A DNA stretch of 64,000 nucleotides. Source: Paracidovorax wautersii. GTDB lineage: Bacteria > Pseudomonadota > Gammaproteobacteria > Burkholderiales > Burkholderiaceae_C. The notes below the pieces were generated by a model, which was not told the DNA's origin, ran no database searches, and saw only the letters and a program-made list of their open reading frames with translations. The translations under genes and the position numbers were made by a program. The DNA is taken from assembly GCF_031453675.1 (NCBI RefSeq), contig NZ_JAVIZX010000001.1, forward strand, positions 3,308,001 to 3,372,000. The letters are read 5' to 3'. Positions 43,650 through 51,623 of this stretch are shown in pieces. Numbering within the stretch: position 1 is the stretch's first letter; each line of letters begins with the position of its first letter.

Positions 43650-45344
43650 ATGCGACCTCACTACCGATTCTGGCCCCGGCGCCTGCCGCACTCCCTGACC
43701 GTTCCCGCCACCTCGCTGTGGGACAACCTGGCCACGAGTGCGCGGCGGTATCCGGACAAGCCGGCCTTGGTGTTCTTCGGCACCCGCGTGTCGTACAGGT
43801 CCCTGGCGCAGGGCGCCGAGCGCTTGGCCGCATTCCTGCACGCCCGGGGCGTGCGCAAGGGCGACCGCGTGCTGCTGTGCATGCAGAACTGCCCGCAGCT
43901 CGTGATCGCGCACTTCGCCATCCTGCGCGCGAACGCGGTGGTCGTGCCAGTCAACCCCATGAACCGCGCAGAAGAGCTCAAGCACTACATCACCGACCCC
44001 GATGCGAAGGTGGCCCTCACGACGGCGGACCTGGCTGCAGAACTGGCACAGGCCAGCGATGCGCTCCCGCCGGGTGCAGGTCTGCGCGATCTGGTGGTAA
44101 CCCAGTTCACCGACACGTTCGATCCCCACGCCGCTGGCGCCGACACGGTGCCTTCGGCTTGGCAGGACTGGCTGTGCACGGAGCGCGCCCTGCCTGCGCT
44201 GCAAGGGGGGGTGGTCCACCGCTGGACCGATGCCGTGGCCTCCGAGGAGCCCGCGCCCGCGCTGGAAGTGGCGTCCGCTGACCTGGCGGTGCTGCCTTAC
44301 ACCAGCGGCACCACCGGCCTGCCCAAGGGATGCATGCACCCGCACCGCAGCATCATGCACAACGCGGTGTCGGGCAGCCTCTGGGGCACGGCCACGCCCG
44401 AGAGCGTGGTGCTGGCCGTGGTGCCCATGTTCCACATCACCGGCATGGTGAGCGTGATGCACACCGCCATCTACAGCAGTGCCACGCTGGTCGTGATGCC
44501 GCGCTGGGACCGCGACCTGGCCGGGCGGCTGATCTCGCGGTACCGTGTGACGAGCTGGACCAATATTCCGACCATGATCATCGACCTGCTGGCCAGCCCG
44601 CACTTCGCGCAGTACGACCTGTCCAGCCTGACCTACATCGGTGGTGGGGGAGCGGCCATGCCCCAGGCCGTGGCGCAGCGCCTGCTGGAGCAGTATGGTC
44701 TGCGCTACGCCGAAGGCTACGGTCTGACCGAGACGGCTGCGCCGTCGCATTCCAATCCGCCGGAGCATCCCAAGCAGCAGTGCCTGGGCATTCCCTTCAT
44801 GAGCACCGATGCACGGGTGGTGGACCCGGACACGCTGCAGGAAGTGCCCGTGGGCGAGCAGGGTGAGATCGTGATGCACGGCCCCGAGGTCTTCGACGGC
44901 TACTGGAAGCGGCCGGACGCCACGGCCGCCGCGTTCTTCGAGCTGGAGGGCAAGCGCTTCTTCCGGTCCGGTGACCTGGGGCGCATGGATGAGGAGGGCT
45001 ACTTCTTCCTGACTGACCGCCTCAAGCGCATGATCAATGCCAGTGGCTTCAAGGTCTGGCCCGCGGAGGTGGAAGCGCTGATGTTCCGCCACCCCGCCAT
45101 CCAGGAGGCCTGCGTCATCTCGGCCAAGGACAGCTACCGGGGCGAAACGGTCAAGGCCGTGGTGGTGCTGCGGCAGGAGCACCGGGGCCAGGTGACGGAG
45201 GAAGACATCATCGCCTGGTGCCGCGACAACATGGCGGTCTACAAGGTGCCGCGCATCGTGCAGCTCGCCGATGCCCTGCCCAAGAGCGGAAGCGGCAAGG
45301 TGATGTGGCGGGCCTTGCAGGAGGCCGAGCACGCGCAGCGCTGA
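43650..45344 (+). CDS. AMP-dependent acyl-CoA synthetase/ligase
   Basis: A 564-residue ligase of the ANL superfamily. AMP-binding loop LPYTSGTTGLPKGCMHPH, A5 motif YGLTETAAPSH, A7 motif RSGDLGRMDEEGYFFLTDR and A8 KRMINASGFKVWPAEVEALM, with the C-terminal catalytic Lys in LPKSGSGKVMWR. This fits a medium/long-chain fatty acid or aromatic acid CoA ligase (FadD/AlkK type). It activates a carboxylic acid as acyl-AMP and then acyl-CoA. Start ATG 43650; the upstream 389 bp probably hold its promoter. It is convergent with a PilZ gene and divergent from the diguanylate cyclase. Confidence 0.9.
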   Translation: MRPHYRFWPRRLPHSLTVPATSLWDNLATSARRYPDKPALVFFGTRVSYRSLAQGAERLAAFLHARGVRKGDRVLLCMQNCPQLVIAHFAILRANAVVVPVNPMNRAEELKHYITDPDAKVALTTADLAAELAQASDALPPGAGLRDLVVTQFTDTFDPHAAGADTVPSAWQDWLCTERALPALQGGVVHRWTDAVASEEPAPALEVASADLAVLPYTSGTTGLPKGCMHPHRSIMHNAVSGSLWGTATPESVVLAVVPMFHITGMVSVMHTAIYSSATLVVMPRWDRDLAGRLISRYRVTSWTNIPTMIIDLLASPHFAQYDLSSLTYIGGGGAAMPQAVAQRLLEQYGLRYAEGYGLTETAAPSHSNPPEHPKQQCLGIPFMSTDARVVDPDTLQEVPVGEQGEIVMHGPEVFDGYWKRPDATAAAFFELEGKRFFRSGDLGRMDEEGYFFLTDRLKRMINASGFKVWPAEVEALMFRHPAIQEACVISAKDSYRGETVKAVVVLRQEHRGQVTEEDIIAWCRDNMAVYKVPRIVQLADALPKSGSGKVMWRALQEAEHAQR

Positions 45345-45379
45345 GCGGGGTACCAGCGCGCTGCGGCGCGCCGCCCGGT

Positions 45380-45769
45380 TTACGGGGTGGCGCCCGCCGT
45401 GTGGCCGGCCATCAGCTCGGCCAGGTCGCGCTCCAGCAGGGCGGCGTCGCCCAGTTGCAGCTCGATGATGCGCCGCAGGTGCGTGACGCTGTCCAGGTCG
45501 ATGGTGCTGCATTGCAGGCCTGCGAGGTCGCCGTCCAGATGGGCAATATGGGCGGCCATGGACAGTTGCTCCTGCGCGGGCAGCAGCGGCACCACCAGCT
45601 GGCAGGACACGCCGGGGCCGGCCAGGGCGTGTGCCTGGGGCGGCAGCCGCAGCAGCGCACCCTTGAGCGACAGGTCCAGGACCTGCGCGTCGAAGGTTTC
45701 CGGGCCGATCGTGACCTGGGCGGGGGCGTCGAAACCGACGCGGACGAAGTGGCGGCGCTCGTGGACCAT
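45380..45769 (-). CDS. PilZ-domain c-di-GMP receptor
   Basis: A 129-residue protein with a PilZ domain. The c-di-GMP-binding residues are in HERRHFVRVGFDAPAQV (RxxxR) and VLDLSLKGALLRL ([D/N]xSxxG), both intact. The rest has the YcgR/PilZ barrel and a C-terminal helix (QLGDAALLERDLAEL). It probably senses c-di-GMP made by cyclases such as the one at 41.8-43.3 kb. I chose ATG 45769 with GGAGAC upstream; the frame is open 15 codons further. Confidence 0.88.
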   Translation of the reverse strand: MVHERRHFVRVGFDAPAQVTIGPETFDAQVLDLSLKGALLRLPPQAHALAGPGVSCQLVVPLLPAQEQLSMAAHIAHLDGDLAGLQCSTIDLDSVTHLRRIIELQLGDAALLERDLAELMAGHTAGATP

Positions 45770-45883
45770 GCAGATGTCTCCAGGGTGGGGCGATAGGGAT
45801 GCTAGCGCATGCACTCCCCGGTGGCCGGCCGGGGCGGTGCCGTACCCGCGCGGCCGGCGCGCTGCGGGTTAAGCTCGGCAGCC

Positions 45884-46642
45884 ATGGCGCACGTCACCTT
45901 CGCCCCTCCTTTCACCGATCCAGGGCAGATCGCATCCCATTTGCGCAGCCAGGGCTACGCCGTCGTCCGGCCTGCCGATGTGGCCGCCTGGGCCGGCTGT
46001 ACCCTGGAGGCCCTGCAGGCGCTGTCGCCCGACTGGCAGGATCTGCCGCCGGATGAATTCCTGAAGGACGGCGGACGCTATCGCCGGCGGCGCCATTCCT
46101 GCTTCGTGGCCGATGGCGGCCAATTGCAGCAAGTGCCTCACCGTGCCCACTGGCAGCCCGTGGAGTACAACGCCCTGCATGGCGGCATGCAGCGCTGGTT
46201 CGCTCCCATGGACGACGCGACCGTGTCCCAACCCGTGTGGGCTCAACTGATGCTGGCGCTGTCCGGAGTGGCCCAGGCCGCGCTGGCCACGCAGCCGCAA
46301 CGCTGGTTCATCGAGGCGCACCAGTTCCGCATCGACACCTCGGACGGCATCGGCCGGCCCACGCCCGAGGGCGCGCACCGCGACGGCGTGGACCTGGTGG
46401 CCGTGTTCCTGGTGGCCCGCAACGGCGTCAAGGGCGGCGAGACGCGCATCTTCGAAGCCAACGGGCCCAGCGGCCAGCGCTTCACGCTGAACGAGCCGTG
46501 GTCGCTGCTGCTGCTGGACGACGCCCGCATGATCCATGAGACCACGCCCATCCAGCCCTTGGTGGAGGGAGGATGGCGCGATACGCTGGTGGTCACCTGC
46601 CGCCGCGGAGGCTTCCAGGACGCCGTCGGCAATCCCTCATGA
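45884..46642 (+). CDS. 2-oxoglutarate/Fe(II)-dependent dioxygenase (PF10014 type)
   Basis: A 252-residue dioxygenase of the 2OG-Fe dioxygenase family that includes isoleucine/leucine dioxygenases and BsmA. The iron ligands are in EGAHRDGVDLVAVFLV (HxD) and DDARMIHETTPI (distal His), and the 2-oxoglutarate Arg in GGWRDTLVVTCRR. N-terminal part: IASHLRSQGYAVVRPADVAA. It probably hydroxylates a free amino acid; the substrate is not shown. ATG 45884; the same frame is open 25 codons upstream but without a better start. The stress-protein gene follows 100 bp downstream. Confidence 0.88.
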   Translation: MAHVTFAPPFTDPGQIASHLRSQGYAVVRPADVAAWAGCTLEALQALSPDWQDLPPDEFLKDGGRYRRRRHSCFVADGGQLQQVPHRAHWQPVEYNALHGGMQRWFAPMDDATVSQPVWAQLMLALSGVAQAALATQPQRWFIEAHQFRIDTSDGIGRPTPEGAHRDGVDLVAVFLVARNGVKGGETRIFEANGPSGQRFTLNEPWSLLLLDDARMIHETTPIQPLVEGGWRDTLVVTCRRGGFQDAVGNPS

Positions 46643-46742
46643 TTTGACGGGAATCAAGGCTGCGCGGGCTTTCCGGCGCCACACTGGTTTCGTCTCGACC
46701 GGTCCTCGGACCGTCTTCCATCAACCCAAGGAGAAAACACCC

Positions 46743-47180
46743 ATGTTCAAGCACATTCTGATTCCCGTGGATGGTTCGCCCACCTCGATGCTGGCGGTGG
46801 GCAAGGCCGCTGCCCTGGCCAAGACCTTCGGCTCCTCGGTGACCGCGCTCTACGTGGTGGACCCGTATCCCTTCACCGGCGTCGGGGCGGACTTCGCCTA
46901 CGGCCAGGCGCAGTACCTGAGCGCCGCCACGGCCGAAGCCAACGCCGCGCTGGACGCCGCCAAGAAGGCCATCGAGGACGCCGGCGTGCCCGTGACCACC
47001 GTGGTGGGCGAAGGCCATGCCGTGCACGACGGCATCGTGCGTGCGGTCGAATCCACCGGCGCCGACCTGATCGTGATGGGCTCGCACGGCCGCCGCGGAC
47101 TGGAAAAGCTGGTGCTGGGCAGCGTCACGCAGCGCGTGCTGGGCGTGGCCCACGTGCCGGTGCTGGTGGTGCGCGACTGA
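46743..47180 (+). CDS. Universal stress protein
   Basis: A 145-residue UspA-fold protein. N-terminal FKHILIPVDGSPTSMLAVGK and the ATP-binding loop DLIVMGSHGRRGLEKLVLGS followed by VTQRVLGVAHVPVLVVRD (G-2x-G-9x-G[S/T] pattern) place it with ATP-binding universal stress proteins. Role in stress survival; no partner needed. AAGGAG precedes ATG 46743. A strong bidirectional terminator follows. Confidence 0.95.
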   Translation: MFKHILIPVDGSPTSMLAVGKAAALAKTFGSSVTALYVVDPYPFTGVGADFAYGQAQYLSAATAEANAALDAAKKAIEDAGVPVTTVVGEGHAVHDGIVRAVESTGADLIVMGSHGRRGLEKLVLGSVTQRVLGVAHVPVLVVRD

Positions 47181-47197
47181 CGCGGTTCTACCGCCCA

Positions 47198-47233
47198 AAG
47201 AAAAAAGGCTCCCTCGGGAGCCTTTTTTCTTTG
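47198..47233. terminator. Bidirectional terminator between the stress protein and Bug genes
   Basis: AAAGAAAAAAGGCTCCC pairs with GGGAGCCTTTTTTCTTT around a TCG loop. The As and Ts on both sides allow it to serve the stress-protein gene (+) and the Bug gene (-). Confidence 0.93.
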
Positions 47234-47262
47234 GAGCGGCGCTGCACCGGCGCCGCGTGAGA

Positions 47263-48240
47263 TCACTCGATCCGGGCGCCCGAGGCTTCGACGATGCCCT
47301 TCCACTTCGCATAGTCGTTCTTGAACATGGTGCCGAACTGGGCTGTGCCCATGGCTTCGGGCTCGGCGCCCTGGCCCAGGATGGCGGCCTGTACGTCGGG
47401 CTGGGCGAGCAGCTTGTTCACCTCGGCGTGGATCGCGTCCACCACCGGCTTGGGCGTGCCGGCCGGCGCGAACAGGCCGTACCAGGTGCTCACGTCGAAG
47501 CCCTTGTAGCCCGAGTCGGCCACGGTCGGCACATCGGGCAGGGACGAACTGCGCTTGGCCGAGGTGACGGCCAGCGGGCGCAGCTTGCCGGCCTTGATCT
47601 GGCCCATCGCGGAGGGCAGGGAGGACACCAGCAGGTCCACGTTGCCGGCCAGCGCGTCCATGAGCGCGGGGTTGGAGCCCTTGTACGGTACGTGCACCAG
47701 TTTCACGCCGGCGGCCTTCTCGAACAGGTCGCCCGCGAGGTGGATGGAGGTGCCATTGCCGGGCGAGCCGTAGGTGATGGTGCCGGGCGCGGCCTTGGCG
47801 GCGGCGACCACATCGGCCAGGCTCTTGAACTTGGAGTTGGCGCTGGTGGCGATCACCACCGGCGTGTAGGCCACGTGGGCGATGGGCGTCAGGTCCTTGG
47901 TCGGGTCCCAGGGCAGGTTCTTGTACAGCCAGGGGCCGATGACCAGGTTGTCCTTCTGACCCATCACGATGTCGTAGCCGGTGGGCGCCATCTTGGTCGC
48001 CTCGGTGATGCCCAGCGTGCCGCCGGCGCCGGGCTTGTTGTCGGCCACCACCGTCCACTTGGCGGATTCGCCCAGCTTGGTGGCCACCAGGCGGGCCAGG
48101 ATGTCGGTGCCGCCGCCGGGCGGGAACGGAACGATCATGCGCACCGGCTTGTTCGGATAGGCGGGCGCTGCCGTCTGGGCATGCGCTGCGGCGCCCAGGC
48201 CCAGGGCCAGCGCGGTACAGGAAATCAGGGTGCGGATCAT
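47263..48240 (-). CDS. Bug/TctC family tripartite tricarboxylate carrier solute-binding protein
   Basis: A 325-residue periplasmic receptor. Signal peptide cleaved near GAAAHAQTAAPAYPNKPVRM. Bug hallmarks: PVRMIVPFPPGGGTDILARL, VVADNKPGAGGTLGITEATK and ITYGSPGNGTSIHLAGDLFE, with YKGSNPALMDALAGNVDLLV. Such proteins capture carboxylates for a TctAB permease or act as sensors; no TctAB gene is nearby, so it is an orphan. The gene is convergent with the stress-protein gene across a bidirectional terminator. Confidence 0.92.
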   Translation of the reverse strand: MIRTLISCTALALGLGAAAHAQTAAPAYPNKPVRMIVPFPPGGGTDILARLVATKLGESAKWTVVADNKPGAGGTLGITEATKMAPTGYDIVMGQKDNLVIGPWLYKNLPWDPTKDLTPIAHVAYTPVVIATSANSKFKSLADVVAAAKAAPGTITYGSPGNGTSIHLAGDLFEKAAGVKLVHVPYKGSNPALMDALAGNVDLLVSSLPSAMGQIKAGKLRPLAVTSAKRSSSLPDVPTVADSGYKGFDVSTWYGLFAPAGTPKPVVDAIHAEVNKLLAQPDVQAAILGQGAEPEAMGTAQFGTMFKNDYAKWKGIVEASGARIE

Positions 48241-48456
48241 GGGAACGTGTCTCCGTGGTTTTCAGCGAAATGGTTCGGGAGCGAGTGTGCCGTGCCCCAT
48301 GGCGCGGCGCTATTGGGGCCTGTGCCGATGGGGCGGATGCATCGGCCTGCCTGCGGGGCACCGGGCCTTCTCACTTGGCGATGGCCGGCATCGTCAGCGC
48401 TGTGCGGCGAGGGGCTGCGGCAGGGTGCTTTCCTTAGCGCTTCAAGTGTTTCAAGT

Positions 48457-48510
48457 AAAAATGGCCGCAAACGCTTATGGAATAAGCGCAAGCAGCTATC
48501 AAATTAGTAG
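48457..48510 (+). repeat. Dispersed intergenic repeat, copy 7 (best-preserved)
   Basis: AAAAATGGCCGCAAACGCTT, then CGCTTAT/ATAAGCG as a hairpin with a GGA loop, then GCAAGCAGCTAT and AAATTAGTAG. It lies downstream of the SDR gene, antisense to it and to the Bug gene. Confidence 0.9.
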
Positions 48511-48513
48511 TAA

Positions 48514-49287
48514 TCAGGCTTCCCGCACATCGGCCACAGGGTTCGTGCCGAAGTCCGCGCGCTCCAGCCAGGCGAGGACGCGGGCGGCCGCGTCGGCGGG
48601 AGAAGTGAGCATGCCACCCGTCTTGAGGTTGGCGAAGTTCTGCACATCCGGGAAGCGGGCCGGGTCGGCGCCGCGCAGCTGGACCTGCATGTCGGTGTCG
48701 ATCACACCGGGAGCCAGCGAGCATACCTTGGCGCCGTGCGGCTTGGCCGCTTCGTCCAGCGCCACGCAGCGGGTGAAATGGTCCATGCCGGCCTTGGCGG
48801 CGCAATAGGCAGCCTGCGAGGCCATCGCCCGGCGGCCCAGGCCGGACGAGATGTTGAGCACCTTGCGCGGCACGGCGTGCCAGCCCTCCGTGGCGCCCAG
48901 GAAGGCGCCCGTGAGCTGCATGGGGGCCTCCAGCCCCACGCGCAGCGCGCGGCCCAGGTCGGCCGGATCGCTGTCCGACAGCGGTGCGATCGGGGGGATG
49001 ACGCCGGCGTTGTTGATCAGCGTGGCGCTGGCGACGCCGCCGGCGGGCAGCGCCGCCAGCCATACCCGCAGCCGTTCCGCGGCCGCCACGCCGTCGGCCA
49101 GATCCTGTTGCCACTGCTCCAGCGCGGCGCCACGCTCGGCCGCCAGGGCGTCCAGCGTGTCGGCGGTGCTGCGGGAGATGGCCAGCAGGCGATGCCCGGG
49201 CTGGAGCAGTTGCCGGGCCATGGCCAGGCCCATGCCGCGCGAGGCGCCGGTGAGGATGAAGAGGTGCTGTGGGGTGGATGCGGTCAT
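48514..49287 (-). CDS. Short-chain dehydrogenase/reductase (SDR)
   Basis: A 257-residue classical SDR. Cofactor motif FILTGASRGMGLAMARQLL (TGxxxGxG), NNAGVIPP and catalytic YCAAKAGMDHF, with ISSGLGRRA holding the catalytic Ser. It resembles sepiapterin/benzil reductase-like SDRs (YueD type); NADPH preference is likely from the Arg after the glycine motif. Substrate unknown. ATG 49287 (MTASTPQHLFILTG). It is divergent from the LacI regulator 92 bp away. Confidence 0.9.
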   Translation of the reverse strand: MTASTPQHLFILTGASRGMGLAMARQLLQPGHRLLAISRSTADTLDALAAERGAALEQWQQDLADGVAAAERLRVWLAALPAGGVASATLINNAGVIPPIAPLSDSDPADLGRALRVGLEAPMQLTGAFLGATEGWHAVPRKVLNISSGLGRRAMASQAAYCAAKAGMDHFTRCVALDEAAKPHGAKVCSLAPGVIDTDMQVQLRGADPARFPDVQNFANLKTGGMLTSPADAAARVLAWLERADFGTNPVADVREA

Positions 49288-49379
49288 GCGGCAATGGTAG
49301 CGGCGGGCCGGGGAGGGCCGGGGAGATCTGCGACGGGCGGCTGCCCGGAGGCGATGGCTCGGGCTTTCTAGAATCGGGC

Positions 49380-50477
49380 ATGGCTTCTTCCGTGAACAGC
49401 GACGACGACCCGACGACCCCGCAGGGTGTGCCTCCGCCCGCACCGGTGCCGGCTGCCGCGCCGCCGCGCCGCCGCGGCAGCGGCCACGTGACGATCCGCG
49501 ACGTGGCCCAACTGGCAGGCGTGGCGCCGATGACCGTCTCGCGGGCATTGAGCAACCCGCAGCAGGTCTCCGAAGCCGTGCGCGAGCGCGTGCGCGCGGC
49601 CGTCGCCAGCAGCGGCTACGTGCCCAACCTGATCGCCGGCGCACTGTCTTCTGGACACAGCCGCCTCGTCGCGGCACTGGTGCCCACCATTTCCACGCTC
49701 ACGCTGCATCCCTTGTTGGAGGCGCTGGGCCGCACCCTGGAGCCCAGCGGCTGCCAGCTGCTGCTGGGCCAGACTGGCTACGACAACGCGCGGCTGGACG
49801 GCATCCTGGAGACGGTGCTGGGCCGGAGGCCTGCCGGCATCGTCATCACCGGCACGCTGGAGTCCGCCACCTGGCGCCAGCGGCTGCGGGCCAGCGGCGT
49901 GCCGGTGGTGGAAACCTGGGACCTGGTGGACGACCCCATCGACATGCTGGTGGGCTTCTCCCACGCCGACATGGCGGGTGCCGTGGTGCGGTTTCTGCAC
50001 GCGGGCGGACGCCGCCGGCTGGCGTTCTTCGGCGCGGACGATGCGCGCTCCCGCGCCCGGGCCCACGCGTTCCAGGGGGCTGCGCTGGCCCTCGGCATGC
50101 CGGCGCCGCTGCTGCATGCGGCGCCCGCGCCGGCCACGCTGCGCAGCGGCCGTGACGCGCTGTCGCAACTGATGGCGGGTGCCAGCGACGGGCCGCCGGT
50201 GGACGGGGTGTTCTGCAACTCCGACCTGATGGCCATGGGCGTGCTGATCGAGGCCCAGCAGCGCGGCGTGGCCGTGCCAGGACAGCTGGCGGTGGTGGGA
50301 TGCGGCGATCTGCCGTTCTCTGCCGACTTTGAACCCGCGCTGACCACGGTGCACCTGGACGGCGCGGCGATCGGCACCCGGGCGGGCGAGTTGCTGCTGG
50401 AGCGCCTGCAGGGCGGCGCGGCCCCGGCGGGCGCGACCGACCTGGGTTTCTCGATCCGGCAGCGGGCGACGGCCTGA
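49380..50477 (+). CDS. LacI-family transcriptional regulator (GntR/gluconate type)
   Basis: A 365-residue regulator. A Pro/Ala-rich N-terminal 35 residues precede the LacI helix-turn-helix VTIRDVAQLAGVAPMTVSRA, then the hinge and periplasmic-binding-protein-like sugar-acid domain. GYVPNLIAGALSSGHSRLVA and DGVFCNSDLMAMGVLIEAQ are typical of the GntR gluconate-repressor branch. A GATACCGGTACC-centred palindrome lies 69-92 bases downstream of its stop, in front of the Bug gene, and fits a LacI operator. It probably represses the Bug and MetX-like genes; the inducer may be a sugar acid or carboxylate. Confidence 0.9.
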   Translation: MASSVNSDDDPTTPQGVPPPAPVPAAAPPRRRGSGHVTIRDVAQLAGVAPMTVSRALSNPQQVSEAVRERVRAAVASSGYVPNLIAGALSSGHSRLVAALVPTISTLTLHPLLEALGRTLEPSGCQLLLGQTGYDNARLDGILETVLGRRPAGIVITGTLESATWRQRLRASGVPVVETWDLVDDPIDMLVGFSHADMAGAVVRFLHAGGRRRLAFFGADDARSRARAHAFQGAALALGMPAPLLHAAPAPATLRSGRDALSQLMAGASDGPPVDGVFCNSDLMAMGVLIEAQQRGVAVPGQLAVVGCGDLPFSADFEPALTTVHLDGAAIGTRAGELLLERLQGGAAPAGATDLGFSIRQRATA

Positions 50478-50545
50478 GCTGCGGAACGGGCGCGTTCCTT
50501 TCCGCGCGTCTTCTGGAAAACCAGTACGTCGGCCCCCTTGTGTTG

Positions 50546-50569
50546 GCAAATGATACCGGTACCATTTGC
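50546..50569 (+). promoter_or_regulatory. LacI-family operator palindrome
   Basis: A 24-bp dyad centred on ACCGGT, with arms GCAAATGATACC and GGTACCATTTGC that match in 11 of 12 positions. The centre resembles the GntR operator (ATGTTACCGGTAACAT). It lies 27-50 bases before the Bug start codon and 69 bases after the LacI stop, so repression of the Bug gene by the upstream LacI protein is likely. Confidence 0.75.
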
Positions 50570-50595
50570 GCACAACGACACTCCAGGAGACAGAC

Positions 50596-51573
50596 ATGGC
50601 CGTAGCCTTTTCCCGCCGCAAGGTGCTGCAGGCGCTGGGCGCCGCAGCGGTGCTTCCCGCCGCGGCGTACGCGCAGGACTGGCCCCAGCGGCCCCTAAAG
50701 ATCGTGGTGCCGGTGGCCGCCGGCGGCGCGAGCGACCGTTTGGCGCGCCTGCTGGCAACCGGCCTGGCCCGGGAACTGGGCCAGCCGGTGGTGGTGGAAA
50801 ACCGCGGCGGCGCGGGCGGCACGCTGGGCGCGGCAGCCGTGGCCAAGGCCCCGGCGGATGGCTACACGCTGCTCTTCACGGGGGCCTTCAATACGATCAA
50901 CCCGTACCTGTACGCCAAGCTGCCGTACGACTACGTGAACGACTTCGTGCACGTGGCGCCCATGACGCAGGGCCCGAACGTGCTGGTGGTGCGCCCGGAT
51001 TTTCCGGCCACTACGCTGGCGGAATTCGTCGCCCAGGCGAAGGCGCAGCCGGGCCGGGTGGACTTCGCCAGCGGCGGCAACGGCACCTCGGGCCACCTGG
51101 CGATGGAGGTCTTTCAGCGCGCGGCCGGCATCCAGCTCAACCACATCGCCTACAAGGGCGCAGCGCCCGCGCTGCAGGACGTGCTGGGCGGCACCGTGCG
51201 CGTGATGGCCCTCAACCAGGACACGGCGCTGCCGCACCTGAAGGGCGGGCGGCTGCGGGCGCTCGCCGTCAGCAGCGCGCAGCGCAACCCGGCGCTGCCC
51301 GAGGTGCCGACCTTCGCCGAGGCCGGCTACCCCGACATGGTGATCACTTCCTGGGCCGGGCTGGATGCGCCGAAGGGCACGCCCCAGGCCGTCATCGACC
51401 GCCTGGCTGCGGCCTCGGCGAAAGTGGCGCGCAGCCCCGAAGTGCGCCAGCCGCTGGCCGCCGACGGCTGGATGCCCTTCGACGACACGCCGGCCGCGTT
51501 CGATGCCTTCGTGCGCCAGGAGGCGCAGCGCTGGGGCCGCGTCATCCAGGCGGCGCAGATCCGCATCGAGTGA
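50596..51573 (+). CDS. Bug/TctC family solute-binding protein
   Basis: A 325-residue periplasmic receptor. The N-terminus has a twin-arginine-like SRRKVLQALGAAAVLPAAAY before cleavage near YAQDWPQRP. Bug features: LKIVVPVAAGGASDRLARLL, VVENRGGAGGTLGAAAVAKA and VDFASGGNGTSGHLAMEVFQ. The substrate is probably a carboxylic acid; no TctAB permease nearby. Controlled by the LacI operator just upstream. It is followed 50 bases later by the MetX-like hydrolase, probably in the same transcript, so the two may handle one compound. Confidence 0.92.
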   Translation: MAVAFSRRKVLQALGAAAVLPAAAYAQDWPQRPLKIVVPVAAGGASDRLARLLATGLARELGQPVVVENRGGAGGTLGAAAVAKAPADGYTLLFTGAFNTINPYLYAKLPYDYVNDFVHVAPMTQGPNVLVVRPDFPATTLAEFVAQAKAQPGRVDFASGGNGTSGHLAMEVFQRAAGIQLNHIAYKGAAPALQDVLGGTVRVMALNQDTALPHLKGGRLRALAVSSAQRNPALPEVPTFAEAGYPDMVITSWAGLDAPKGTPQAVIDRLAAASAKVARSPEVRQPLAADGWMPFDDTPAAFDAFVRQEAQRWGRVIQAAQIRIE

Positions 51574-51623
51574 GCCGCGCGCTGCCGTCCTTCCTCTTCC
51601 TTCCGACTTCATTCCCCCCTTGC

